Of a DNA stretch of 13,292 nucleotides, positions 1 through 6,908 are shown in pieces (position 1 is the stretch's first letter; every line of letters begins with the position of its first letter). The DNA lies in the NCBI GenBank assembly GCA_948688495.1, contig CAPQSW010000053.1, positions 1 to 13,292 of the forward strand, written 5' to 3'. The stretch comes from an uncultured Lachnospiraceae bacterium. GTDB lineage: Bacteria; Bacillota; Clostridia; Lachnospirales; Lachnospiraceae. A program made the translations under genes and the position numbers. The notes below the pieces were generated by a model. That model had not been told where the DNA came from. It ran no database searches and saw nothing but the letters and a program-made list of their open reading frames with translations.

Positions 1-301
1 GCTTATCCGTTTTCACACGTCTTAACCCCTGACAGCGGTATTCCTTCATCTCAAATGGATTAATCACTGCCACAAACAGCCCTTTTTCTTTCAGATAGCT
101 TAATACAGGCAGATGGTAGATCCCAGTAGCTTCCATGACCACACGGATGTCATCATTCAGACGCAGCAGCATGGAAGTCAGTTCGGACAGTTCTTTCTCC
201 ACATGACAGACTTCAAAAGGCCTGCTCACGATCTCACCATACGGTTTCAAGATACATATGGTACTTTTTTCTTTTGACACATCAATTCCTACACTTATCA
301 T
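1..301 (-). CDS. IS110-family DEDD recombinase (transposase), N-terminal part, cut by the window edge
   Basis: Reading back from the ATG at 301 gives 100 codons that run off the left edge, so only the N-terminal third of a protein of about 400 aa is present. It starts with the RuvC-like signature GIDVSKEKS (Asp7), has MEATGIYH at 56-63 (Glu57) and reaches RRVKTDK at 94-100 (Asp99). These are the first three residues of the DEDD catalytic set; the fourth Asp would lie just outside. The GGAGG ribosome binding site at 308-312 decides the start. IS110 enzymes recombine an excised circular element into targets chosen by an element-encoded RNA. The fragment seen is intact, with no stop or frameshift. 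The C-terminal Ser-containing domain cannot be seen, so the IS110 or IS1111 subgroup cannot be assigned. Family call is very secure. Confidence 0.95.
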   Translation of the reverse strand, partial: MISVGIDVSKEKSTICILKPYGEIVSRPFEVCHVEKELSELTSMLLRLNDDIRVVMEATGIYHLPVLSYLKEKGLFVAVINPFEMKEYRCQGLRRVKTDK

Positions 302-560
302 CTGTAACCTCCAAAATAAATCTGTAATTGTCCCATACACACTTATTACCACTCATTTTAGTTCGTTACACGAAAGCACCTTACGGGTTTCAACCTGCTT
401 AAACGACTGCTTATAATAAGGGGTGGTTGACGGTTTTTATGACGGATGTGGTTAATCCAAAAAGCGCCTCGCCAGACCAATTACTCCCTTATCATAAAAA
501 AATAAGTGCAGAAGGTAAAGCACTGATGAAATGCTTTATCTCTTACACTTATATGGTACT
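302..560 (-). ncRNA. Candidate bridge-RNA (seekRNA) region upstream of the IS110 recombinase
   Basis: No coding frame fills these 259 bases. IS110-group elements encode their guide RNA between the element end and the recombinase start, so this is the expected place. The clearest fold is a two-part hairpin at 502-552. The outer 7-bp stem pairs 502-508 with 546-552, an internal loop follows, and the inner 7-bp stem pairs 516-522 with 532-538 around a 9-nt loop. A smaller stem pairs 362-366 with 370-374. The heptamer ATAAGTG or its complement occurs three times (340-346, 502-508, 546-552), including an 8-bp inverted pair at 340-347 and 501-508. Stem plus internal loop resembles the guide-bearing loops of bridge RNAs, but RNA ends, strand and guides are not established. 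Confidence 0.35.
365..393 (-). promoter_or_regulatory. Possible promoter for the IS110 recombinase
   Basis: On the minus strand TTGAAA (393-388) is followed after 17 nt by TGTAAC (370-365). That is a good -35 but only 4 of 6 at the -10, with a leader of about 55 nt to the ATG at 301. The -10 falls within the small stem at 362-374. Such partial matches arise by chance in AT-rich DNA. Confidence 0.25.
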
Positions 561-583
561 AAAAAACGCCCTCACGGGCGTTT
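561..583 (-). terminator. Intrinsic terminator after the head/toxin operon
   Basis: An 8-bp stem pairs 564-571 with 576-583 around the loop TCAC. On the minus strand it is followed by a run of six T (566-561, partly in the stem base). It lies 34 bp past the stop of the 80-aa gene, so it ends the minus-strand phage transcript. A competing 5-bp stem pairs 578-582 with 587-591. Because it follows the last phage gene seen, any head genes further left would need readthrough or their own promoter. Confidence 0.8.
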
Positions 584-616
584 CTTAACGCATTGGTTTC
601 TCTAAAATATCATTCA

Positions 617-859
617 CTATAAATAATCCTCCATAAACGGATACTCATCTGCCATACTTTCCAAGACAAAGACAAGCTGTTCCACCTGCTCTTCTGGCAA
701 ATTGTCCAAGATTCCCTTGAGCTCTTCCTCGCTTATTTTTCGAAACTCTTCTTCAATTTCCTCATGCAGCCTGTCGCACCCCGGATGTTCTCCTTTGTAT
801 CTTTCATCTTCTGATGAATTCCACAATATATTCAATTCGTCTAATAATGTATGAATCAT
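617..859 (-). CDS. Small acidic protein, candidate immunity protein for the MuF-EndoU toxin
   Basis: The 80-aa protein starts at the ATG at 859 (MIHTLLDEL), one base after the TAA of the upstream EndoU gene, with AAGGGG at 869-874 as ribosome binding site. A TTG seven codons upstream would overlap the previous gene and has no better site. I count 24 Asp/Glu against 6 Lys/Arg. There is no signal peptide or membrane segment, and it looks mostly helical, with the acidic block EEIEEEF and then PEEQVEQLVFVLESMADEYP near the C terminus. I do not recognise the family. Its place directly behind a toxin-tipped gene, its size and its acidity fit a cytoplasmic inhibitor of a basic RNase domain. That role is inference from gene order; it could also be a small head accessory protein. 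Confidence 0.7.
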   Translation of the reverse strand: MIHTLLDELNILWNSSEDERYKGEHPGCDRLHEEIEEEFRKISEEELKGILDNLPEEQVEQLVFVLESMADEYPFMEDYL

Positions 860-860
860 T

Positions 861-2429
861 TTACACAACCCCTTTAACAAACATGTCTTGGTCTAAATCA
901 GGACATATCGTAGAAATATTTCCCTTTTCCATCAGAACCCTTACTGCAACTCCATCAAAAACTCCCGTCTTATGGTAACCTTCTATAAGTGGTTCTCCAT
1001 TATTGGCGATAGCCGTTCCAGCAACTAAAATCTTATCCTCTTCCCATGTTTCTGGGAACCATGCCTGCCCATTCCCGCTTTGCTTTATTTTCAGCTTGCT
1101 CGTTGGCACATTTCCGATACGCACGCCATTTGAAAAGGTCTTATTTACTGTATATTCAATACCTTTAGCATCACAGTTCGCCATAGCCGCTTGCGAATGT
1201 CCGCCACTTGCCATACGGCCATTGGGATACATCTTAGATGCCCCTGTAAACGTACCATTAACTGAATGCTCTAATATTTTGTCACTCACTGTAAATATAC
1301 CATCATCCGCCAACTCCTGCAATGACTTTCTTTCCCTTTTTCCATCAGCGCCTATCTTATAAAGCTTTTCTAATTCCTTATCCGTAGATATGACTCCACT
1401 ATTCACAAGTGCCAGTCTCTGTCTCCCTCCGTCCTTTCCGCCGAAATACCTTACCTGGTCGTCATATTCCATAGATTTAATCATATCTACCGTATCTGTA
1501 GCATGGGCAGCATCGTACTCCGCATTCACTTCATCCATAGCTTTCCGCCTAAGCTCCGCAAGCTCCTCTTTCGACATTCCCAGGGCATTTTCATTACAAA
1601 CAGCTTCCATAAGGCAGTGGCAGTTCACTGTTTCGGATGCCGGAAGCCCTGTGTCTCTGGGGCACATTACCTGATATGTCCCGCCTTGTGCACCTGGCAA
1701 CTCAAAAAATTCTCTTTTGAATACCTCCTGCCCATTTATGCTCATATGGTTTTCCCTGGGATGCTTCGACATGACATGCTTCCATTTCTTTTTATAACAC
1801 AATGGATTCTGTATCATACTTTCCTGCTGTGCATAGCTTTGTACACGGAGCATTTCAGTAAGCGCCACCCTCCGGCTACGGTACCCGGGATTACGGATTC
1901 CACTGTCTCCAATTGCCTCTGCAAGCTGATCAATGAACCATCCGTTGGCCTGTGCTTTCAGCAACATCCGTTCCATAGAATCTTTTGTGCTCAGTTTCAT
2001 ACGCCTTGCCAATTCCCCGGACCATCCTTTAATGAATGCTTCTGATGGTTTCGTGATTTCCTCATCAATCCCCGCAAGCACCGGATTCTCGGCAAGCATC
2101 CATTCATAGGTGAAGCTTCGGAACATTTCGTTGAACTGCTCCCGGAAAATCTTCCGCAGGGCTTTTTCCAAATCGTCCGCATCTTTTATCTGCGGCCATA
2201 TGTCAGATATGAACGTTTCTACGCCTGCCGCCTCCTGTATACGTTTTAAAAACTCTTTCGCATCTTTTTCAAGAGCCTCATTCACAGCCTCTTCCAGCTC
2301 TCCTGCCAGCTGCACTGCTTTCGCAGCACCTACGTATCCTTCCGCCGAAAGGTTTTCCTCTAGGTCACTGTCTGCCTTTGCAATATATCTGTCAATGGCA
2401 TCCAAGAGCGGTCCTACATCAATCTTCAT
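861..2429 (-). CDS. Phage minor head protein (MuF/SPP1 gp7-like) fused to a C-terminal EndoU RNase domain
   Basis: The 522-aa protein has three parts. Residues 1-175 are helical and charged. About 180-275 is the phage Mu F/SPP1 gp7 head-morphogenesis domain, seen in the His-rich stretch around 218-228, the INGQEVF segment and the Cys/His pattern ETVNCHC at 266-272. About 375-505 matches bacterial EndoU: H388 (ILEHS), GGHS with H411, lysines at 445-449, then AWFPETW at 456-462, close to the family's FP-x-x-W signature. Two His and a Lys are the catalytic triad of EndoU RNases, so all key residues appear present. MuF proteins sit near the portal inside the head. MuF fusions to toxin domains are a known polymorphic-toxin class of temperate Firmicutes phages. 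The start overlaps the portal gene end by 11 nt. Delivery or toxicity is not shown here. Confidence 0.9.
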   Translation of the reverse strand: MKIDVGPLLDAIDRYIAKADSDLEENLSAEGYVGAAKAVQLAGELEEAVNEALEKDAKEFLKRIQEAAGVETFISDIWPQIKDADDLEKALRKIFREQFNEMFRSFTYEWMLAENPVLAGIDEEITKPSEAFIKGWSGELARRMKLSTKDSMERMLLKAQANGWFIDQLAEAIGDSGIRNPGYRSRRVALTEMLRVQSYAQQESMIQNPLCYKKKWKHVMSKHPRENHMSINGQEVFKREFFELPGAQGGTYQVMCPRDTGLPASETVNCHCLMEAVCNENALGMSKEELAELRRKAMDEVNAEYDAAHATDTVDMIKSMEYDDQVRYFGGKDGGRQRLALVNSGVISTDKELEKLYKIGADGKRERKSLQELADDGIFTVSDKILEHSVNGTFTGASKMYPNGRMASGGHSQAAMANCDAKGIEYTVNKTFSNGVRIGNVPTSKLKIKQSGNGQAWFPETWEEDKILVAGTAIANNGEPLIEGYHKTGVFDGVAVRVLMEKGNISTICPDLDQDMFVKGVV

Positions 2430-3999
2430 CTCCGCTCTCCTTCATCTGCTTCAACAGCCGCTGCACTTCTTTCATAACTGCCACGACTTCATCTGGTTCG
2501 TTTTTCTTTTGTGCCTTTTCAATCTGGCTGGAAAGCTGCGCCATTACTGCACTGATATTTCCTAATCCTCCAGCATTTTCAGCACTTTTATTCTTCGTTA
2601 CAGCAATGGGTTCATCAGCCCACTCACTGTCGTATGGCTCACACTGTTTCCCAAGCGCCTCACATATCACTTCTTTCGCAAGGTTCGGAGTGACGCCCCC
2701 GGCATTGTTTGCCACCGTCAGCAGCTTGTACAAATCGTCGGCATTCGTAACATCAGGATCTAAAAAATACGCCTCCACATATTTAAACTGATACGCATTC
2801 AACAGTTTGTTATTGATTACCCATGCCAGCGACTTTCTCTCCGGCTGGAATACCTGTTCTTCGGTCACTTCCTGCGCTGTCTGTGCTGTGGCTCTATTAA
2901 AATCCGCCGTATATCCGACATATAAATCTGGAAGCTGGAATGCTGATTGCACCCGTTTACGGTTATTCTCCAAATAATCTTGGAACAACTCATCCCTCTG
3001 TAGTATACTGGCAAGGTCTTTTACTTCAATATCCGGTTTATTATCATCTTCAAACGATGGACGCGCTTCTGTACTCTCTGTCTCCAGTATCAGGAAGGAA
3101 TGTTGCCCAGATTCCCCTTTTATGCCGTTCATATACTCCTGTATCTTCGAAAAGCTGTCATCTGTGAGCGTCCCGCCCCTGACCATAATCAGTAACGGCG
3201 TATGTCTGCCATTTCTAAAATAATTGTTATTCAGGTTTTCTGCTGCCCTGCTTCCATCCACGCCAAGCACCTGCCCGATCCACCGTACCTCACCGTATGG
3301 CTCAGCCCCTATCGCGAATTCCAATATTTCATTTGCCTGGTACTGTAATTCAACCCCTTCCCCTTCATTGGCATATGTACCATCCCGGTTATCCATGGTT
3401 CTTGGATCGCCAAATTCTTTAAAATACACCGTATTGCCGCCTATCTGCTGGCGGTATTTTCTAAACTTCTTTTTCCTCATGACAACTTTGCCATGATAGT
3501 AATATGGGCTTTCAATATATGGCTGCAAAGGCTGGGTCTTCCTCACTGTATTCGTTTCTTTAATAAATTCTATCTGCTGTACCTCGCCCGCAAGGTTTCT
3601 AATGACTTCCAGATACGCAATTCCATATGTCTCTCTTGCAACAATTAAATCCTCAAACACTTCTTTCGTGTCTTTTTCAGTATTCAGCAGTTCAACGATT
3701 TCCTCAGCCCGCGTAAACTCTGCGGCCATCTCTGCCGTTTCCTCCTCATCAACTTTATAGCGTATGCCAATCCCATATCCGGGAATATTATTCTTGTACG
3801 CACGGATACACTGGGGCAGGATAGAGCTTTCAGATACAAGCCTCTTAAACCCTTCCAGCAGAACGGGAGGCTCTATCCAATCACTCGCATTCCATGCCTT
3901 CTCTGCCGTGACCTGCGTGGATGCATCCGATTTTTCTATCGGGCTCCCCTGTGCTTTTACTATGCGGGCATGTACTTTCGCTGATTTTTTTGCGCCCAT
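2419..3999 (-). CDS. Phage portal protein, PBSX family
   Basis: The 526-aa protein has the layout of PBSX-type portals. The N-terminal segment carries DWIEPPVLLEGFKRLVSESS, and the core includes NIPGYGIGIRY, ARETYGIAYLEVIRN and EILEFAIGAEPYGEVRW. Later comes the NNYFRNGRHTPLLIMVRGG region typical of the crown/wing, and a Lys/Glu-rich, probably coiled C-terminal tail from about 470. Portals form the dodecameric ring at one head vertex through which terminase pumps DNA. The gene starts 3 nt after the large-terminase stop with a GAGAGGAG ribosome binding site, and its end overlaps the MuF gene, so translation is coupled. Length is normal and no defect is seen. Confidence 0.93.
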   Translation of the reverse strand: MGAKKSAKVHARIVKAQGSPIEKSDASTQVTAEKAWNASDWIEPPVLLEGFKRLVSESSILPQCIRAYKNNIPGYGIGIRYKVDEEETAEMAAEFTRAEEIVELLNTEKDTKEVFEDLIVARETYGIAYLEVIRNLAGEVQQIEFIKETNTVRKTQPLQPYIESPYYYHGKVVMRKKKFRKYRQQIGGNTVYFKEFGDPRTMDNRDGTYANEGEGVELQYQANEILEFAIGAEPYGEVRWIGQVLGVDGSRAAENLNNNYFRNGRHTPLLIMVRGGTLTDDSFSKIQEYMNGIKGESGQHSFLILETESTEARPSFEDDNKPDIEVKDLASILQRDELFQDYLENNRKRVQSAFQLPDLYVGYTADFNRATAQTAQEVTEEQVFQPERKSLAWVINNKLLNAYQFKYVEAYFLDPDVTNADDLYKLLTVANNAGGVTPNLAKEVICEALGKQCEPYDSEWADEPIAVTKNKSAENAGGLGNISAVMAQLSSQIEKAQKKNEPDEVVAVMKEVQRLLKQMKESGDED

Positions 4000-4002
4000 A
4001 TA

Positions 4003-5478
4003 TTAATTCGCTCCTCTCTTTTTGGGTATTTTCATAGGAAGGCAGGTAAGCAGAACACAATCTGCCTCATCTGGCGAGGGCAGCCCCCTCTCCTTCATCT
4101 CTTTTTTGCTCTCCACCTTCGTCTTTGCACCGACAAATCCATATTTCCTACACGACAGCTGAGCCACAAGTTCATCATCATCCGGGAGGATCAGCATAGG
4201 CTTTCTTTCCCTCCCTTCATCATCAAAGGGCTGTATCATTTCCCGGATGATTCCCATCATATAAGTAGTCGTATCATAGTAGAATTTATGTTTGATAGGC
4301 TGGCCAAAATGTACAGGTTTAATCTCCATTCCTTCGTACAACTCCGGATTTTCCCTCTTTAAAGCCCTTAACTGGTCTGTCACGCCCCCTCCAATACCGC
4401 CATCATCAATCTTTACAAAAATATTCCCTTTAAATTGATACAAGTCTTTCAGCATAACGTAAAGCCTGGCAATGTTTCCAGACGTCCATGTGGTGTCTCT
4501 TCCATGTATTTTCTTATAAAACCTTACAACCTCATTAAGCTTATACGCAATGACCGTTTTATCATCCCCAAACCGGGCAACGTCGCAGCCAATATCAATA
4601 GAATACACTCCTTTTCTGTCGGTAATCTTGTTCCCGCTACCATCAATATATTCTCCCAGTGCTTTTGCAGTTTCCACTTCCATTTCAGCATTTACTGAGC
4701 CCTCAATCCATGACAGAGGGGTAAATACATCATCTTCCTGTTTCGGAAACTCCCCAAATACCCGGACAAGAACCACATTGCTATCCCTGCCATATTTCCG
4801 TATAAGGGATTCAATATTCTGCTTATTCGTTCTGGGACTATCTGCAGATGATACTGTATGGCATTTATAAAGCGATCTATCTGCATTAAAAGCATCATAA
4901 AATGTGCCAGATATCCTTGTAGGATTCCCGCACATCAATAATTTGTTATTTTCACCAGACAGCGTGCCCAGTATTGCCTCCATAATCGGGTCGGCAACAC
5001 CGGAAGCCTCGTCCACGATAAACAGCATATTGTCCTCGTGGAATCCCTGCATGTTCTCCGGCTTTGTCGCAGTTCGCGCAACGCCAAACCAACGCTTTTC
5101 ATTACCAACCATATAAACGTATGTTTTTGTCCATTTAAGAAGCATAGAGAGCAACGGAGAACGGCTCATCCATTTTGAAATCTCCGACCAAAGCACATCA
5201 TGCAATTGCTGCTTAGTAGGTGCTGTCGCAACTATCCTCGGATATGGGAAACATACAAGAAACCACAGAAAACAGGCGGCTTCAAATGCTGTCTTACCAA
5301 CACCCTGTCCAGACTTAATGCTGACTTTAGGATTATGAGCCAAATCTCTAGCCGCCTTCGCCTGCCATTTATCAGGCTCAAACTCCAAAACCTCCCGGAA
5401 AAATACAACAGGGTCTTCCGTCCAGATAGGTATACTCTCATCAAGGAAATCTTCGAGCCAGCTCATATCATTTGCCAC
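4003..5478 (-). CDS. Terminase large subunit (packaging ATPase and nuclease)
   Basis: This 491-aa protein cuts phage concatemers and drives DNA into the head. The N-terminal ATPase shows Walker A SGQGVGKT (56-63), Walker B MLFIVDEAS (151-159, Asp156/Glu157) and the coupling motif CGNPTRISGTFYDAF from 183. The C-terminal RNase H-like nuclease shows its acidic residues at SIDIGCDVARFGDD (Asp295, Asp299, Asp305/306), IDDGGIGGGV (Asp358/359) and SPDEADC (Asp470, Asp473). All catalytic blocks are intact, so packaging looks functional. It overlaps the small subunit by 11 nt and is followed at once by the portal, the usual terS-terL-portal order. Confidence 0.95.
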   Translation of the reverse strand: MANDMSWLEDFLDESIPIWTEDPVVFFREVLEFEPDKWQAKAARDLAHNPKVSIKSGQGVGKTAFEAACFLWFLVCFPYPRIVATAPTKQQLHDVLWSEISKWMSRSPLLSMLLKWTKTYVYMVGNEKRWFGVARTATKPENMQGFHEDNMLFIVDEASGVADPIMEAILGTLSGENNKLLMCGNPTRISGTFYDAFNADRSLYKCHTVSSADSPRTNKQNIESLIRKYGRDSNVVLVRVFGEFPKQEDDVFTPLSWIEGSVNAEMEVETAKALGEYIDGSGNKITDRKGVYSIDIGCDVARFGDDKTVIAYKLNEVVRFYKKIHGRDTTWTSGNIARLYVMLKDLYQFKGNIFVKIDDGGIGGGVTDQLRALKRENPELYEGMEIKPVHFGQPIKHKFYYDTTTYMMGIIREMIQPFDDEGRERKPMLILPDDDELVAQLSCRKYGFVGAKTKVESKKEMKERGLPSPDEADCVLLTCLPMKIPKKRGAN

Positions 5479-6289
5479 CCTGTTCCCTCCTTGCCTTCAC
5501 TATCCGCTCAGCCCACGTTCTAACAACTTCATTACCTTTACTTTCGCCTTCAATTTTCTGCCTCTCAAGACGTAATCTTGTCAGAGATTCTATTGCTTTG
5601 GTTTTCTTACTCTGAATAGTAGAAAGTTCCTGCTCCAGCCTCGCGATAATCATATCTTTATTGGTGGTATGCGTCTGTATGCTATAGGACTTTCCCGGTA
5701 GAATATCCCCTTTCGTAACCTTTATCTTCTGGCGTCTATTATATTCTGCCTCTTCCTCCTTGTCTTTAAAGGCTCTCTTATCCTCAAATCTGGTAACATC
5801 AGCAACTGTAACATCTCCATTTTGTTCCCGGTATTTATTAATCGCTTTGAGTATCCTTCGTTCTCGGATAGAAAAAAGCTGTATCTGTTCCAGAAAAAGC
5901 AGTTCTTCATCTTCTGGTACTGCCTCAATAAGCTGCTGTTCGTCCTCATCCAGAGCATCTTTAAAGACCGGGACGTAGCCTCTATGTTTCGTCATGTCAG
6001 GCGGAGGCTTAGGGTTGGGATTCCCCTTCCCTTTTCTGGCCCCCTTAGAGTTCTGATTTCCCGGCTGACCACCTTTCTTTTTCTTTTGCAACGTTGCAGT
6101 TTTCATACTGTCTTTTTCCGCAACGTTGCAGTTACTTTTTTTCTCCTTATTGCCCCATCCATGCCTATTCTTCCAACTGCGTACAGTGCCGTCAGAAACT
6201 CCTAGTTTCTTTGCGATTTCCACCATTGCCATACCATTGTTAAACAGCCTTTCGGCTTCAATCATTTTTTCGCTTGGCGCCCTGGGCAT
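5468..6289 (-). CDS. Terminase small subunit, PBSX-like
   Basis: The 273-aa protein has an N-terminal helix-turn-helix (about 20-46, MVEIAKKLGVSDGTVRSW) that would bind the packaging site. A Lys/Pro/Gly-rich basic linker follows (about 60-97, with the GQPGNQNSKG motif common in small terminases of this type). Then come an acidic helical middle and a long C-terminal coiled segment (about 205-270) for oligomerisation. The start at 6289 has a GAGGAGAGGTGG ribosome binding site, and its stop lies within the large subunit. The gene contains two copies of a 14-bp palindromic repeat at 6088-6133. It is the first gene after the terminator at 6333-6354, so the packaging block probably has separate control. 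Confidence 0.9.
   Translation of the reverse strand: MPRAPSEKMIEAERLFNNGMAMVEIAKKLGVSDGTVRSWKNRHGWGNKEKKSNCNVAEKDSMKTATLQKKKKGGQPGNQNSKGARKGKGNPNPKPPPDMTKHRGYVPVFKDALDEDEQQLIEAVPEDEELLFLEQIQLFSIRERRILKAINKYREQNGDVTVADVTRFEDKRAFKDKEEEAEYNRRQKIKVTKGDILPGKSYSIQTHTTNKDMIIARLEQELSTIQSKKTKAIESLTRLRLERQKIEGESKGNEVVRTWAERIVKARREQGGK
6088..6133. repeat. Two 14-bp direct repeats, each holding the palindrome GCAACGTTGC, inside terS
   Basis: GCAACGTTGCAGTT occurs at 6088-6101 and exactly again at 6120-6133, a 32-bp period of about three helical turns. The first ten bases of each copy are a perfect palindrome. The spacing is not a multiple of three, so the copies are read in different codon phases (NCNVA in one, TATLQ in the other) and the match is not a protein repeat. 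Several phages place their packaging initiation (pac) site within the small terminase gene, so this is a candidate recognition site. Confidence 0.55.
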
Positions 6290-6332
6290 ATCACCACCTC
6301 TCCTCTATTCGTTTTTGCAACCGTGGAAATGC

Positions 6333-6354
6333 AAAAGGGGAGCATACGCTCCCC
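6333..6354 (-). terminator. Intrinsic terminator between the ParB-like gene and terS
   Basis: A perfect 7-bp GC-rich stem pairs GGGGAGC (6337-6343) with GCTCCCC (6348-6354) around a 4-nt loop. On the minus strand it is followed by four T (6336-6333). The short T run suggests partial termination. It closes the accessory cassette before the packaging genes. Confidence 0.65.
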
Positions 6355-6386
6355 CGCAACTCTCACACATATTTATCAATTTAACA

Positions 6387-6908
6387 TTAAACCTTTGTTA
6401 TAAACTCTGCTTTTGAAAAGCCCTTCTTCGGATTAATCATCATTCTCAGGAAATCTTCTTTTGAAAACTCTGAAAGCCTAAAAATTTCCTCCGGCCTCAT
6501 GCCAAGCTGCTTCCCGATTTCCTCTACTGTCTTGCCCTCTCCTATCAACTCCTTAACAATCGCTTTCATGGGTTCCAGCAGGTGCGTGCCCCTTGCCCTG
6601 TTATGGGTAACTGTACCATAAATATTTCCCGCTTTATCCTTATGTGCAACAATGACAACCGGCACCTTTCCGCCTAATATAGACAAAAGTGGCTCCTCTC
6701 CTGCAACGGTCCATCGGTGGAATCCGTCAATAATCGTAAAATCCGGCCTTACCACAATGGGCAACGTCCATCCATTAGTCAATATGGACTGCTTCAGCAA
6801 CTCAAGATTTTGTTTCGACACTTTGTTCGGGTTATAGTCATTTGGTTTTACCGTCTTTCTGTCTACCCATTGGAGCGTTGACAGGGGCACCATTATCCTG
6901 TTATCCAT
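6387..6908 (-). CDS. ParB/Srx-fold protein, IbrB-like
   Basis: The 173-aa protein starts at the ATG at 6908, 8 nt inside the end of the upstream PAPS-reductase gene, with GGAGGG at 6917-6922. An ATG 15 codons upstream lies deep in that gene and lacks such a site. The ParB/sulfiredoxin-like domain covers about 5-110: VPLSTLQWV, the NDYNPNKV segment, the nucleotide-binding IDGFHRW motif (60-66, with the conserved Arg65), and the THNRARGTH segment at 101-109. A C-terminal helix-turn-helix-like part follows (KTVEEIGKQLGM, about 126-137). In IbrA/IbrB pairs a protein like this is encoded beside a DUF3440 PAPS-reductase-like protein, as here. The fold binds nucleotides in ParB (CTP) and sulfiredoxin (ATP). 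The actual activity is unknown; a chromosome-partition role is unlikely without ParA. Confidence 0.85.
   Translation of the reverse strand: MDNRIMVPLSTLQWVDRKTVKPNDYNPNKVSKQNLELLKQSILTNGWTLPIVVRPDFTIIDGFHRWTVAGEEPLLSILGGKVPVVIVAHKDKAGNIYGTVTHNRARGTHLLEPMKAIVKELIGEGKTVEEIGKQLGMRPEEIFRLSEFSKEDFLRMMINPKKGFSKAEFITKV

Larger units (their letters stand above)
1..560 (-). mobile_element. IS110-family insertion sequence, 5' portion
   Basis: The recombinase start plus the long non-coding stretch before it (302-560) make up the upstream end of an IS110-type element that continues past the left edge. IS110 elements often lack obvious terminal inverted repeats and target duplications, and I see none, so the outer boundary is a guess. 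I place it before the intrinsic terminator at 561-583, which fits better as the end of the phage operon. The element lies in the same orientation as the phage genes. Confidence 0.6.

Noticed and set aside
1503..2045. Plus-strand open frame of 180 codons inside the MuF-EndoU gene
   Set aside because: Overlaps the conserved MuF domain in antisense and has no start signals; shadow frame.
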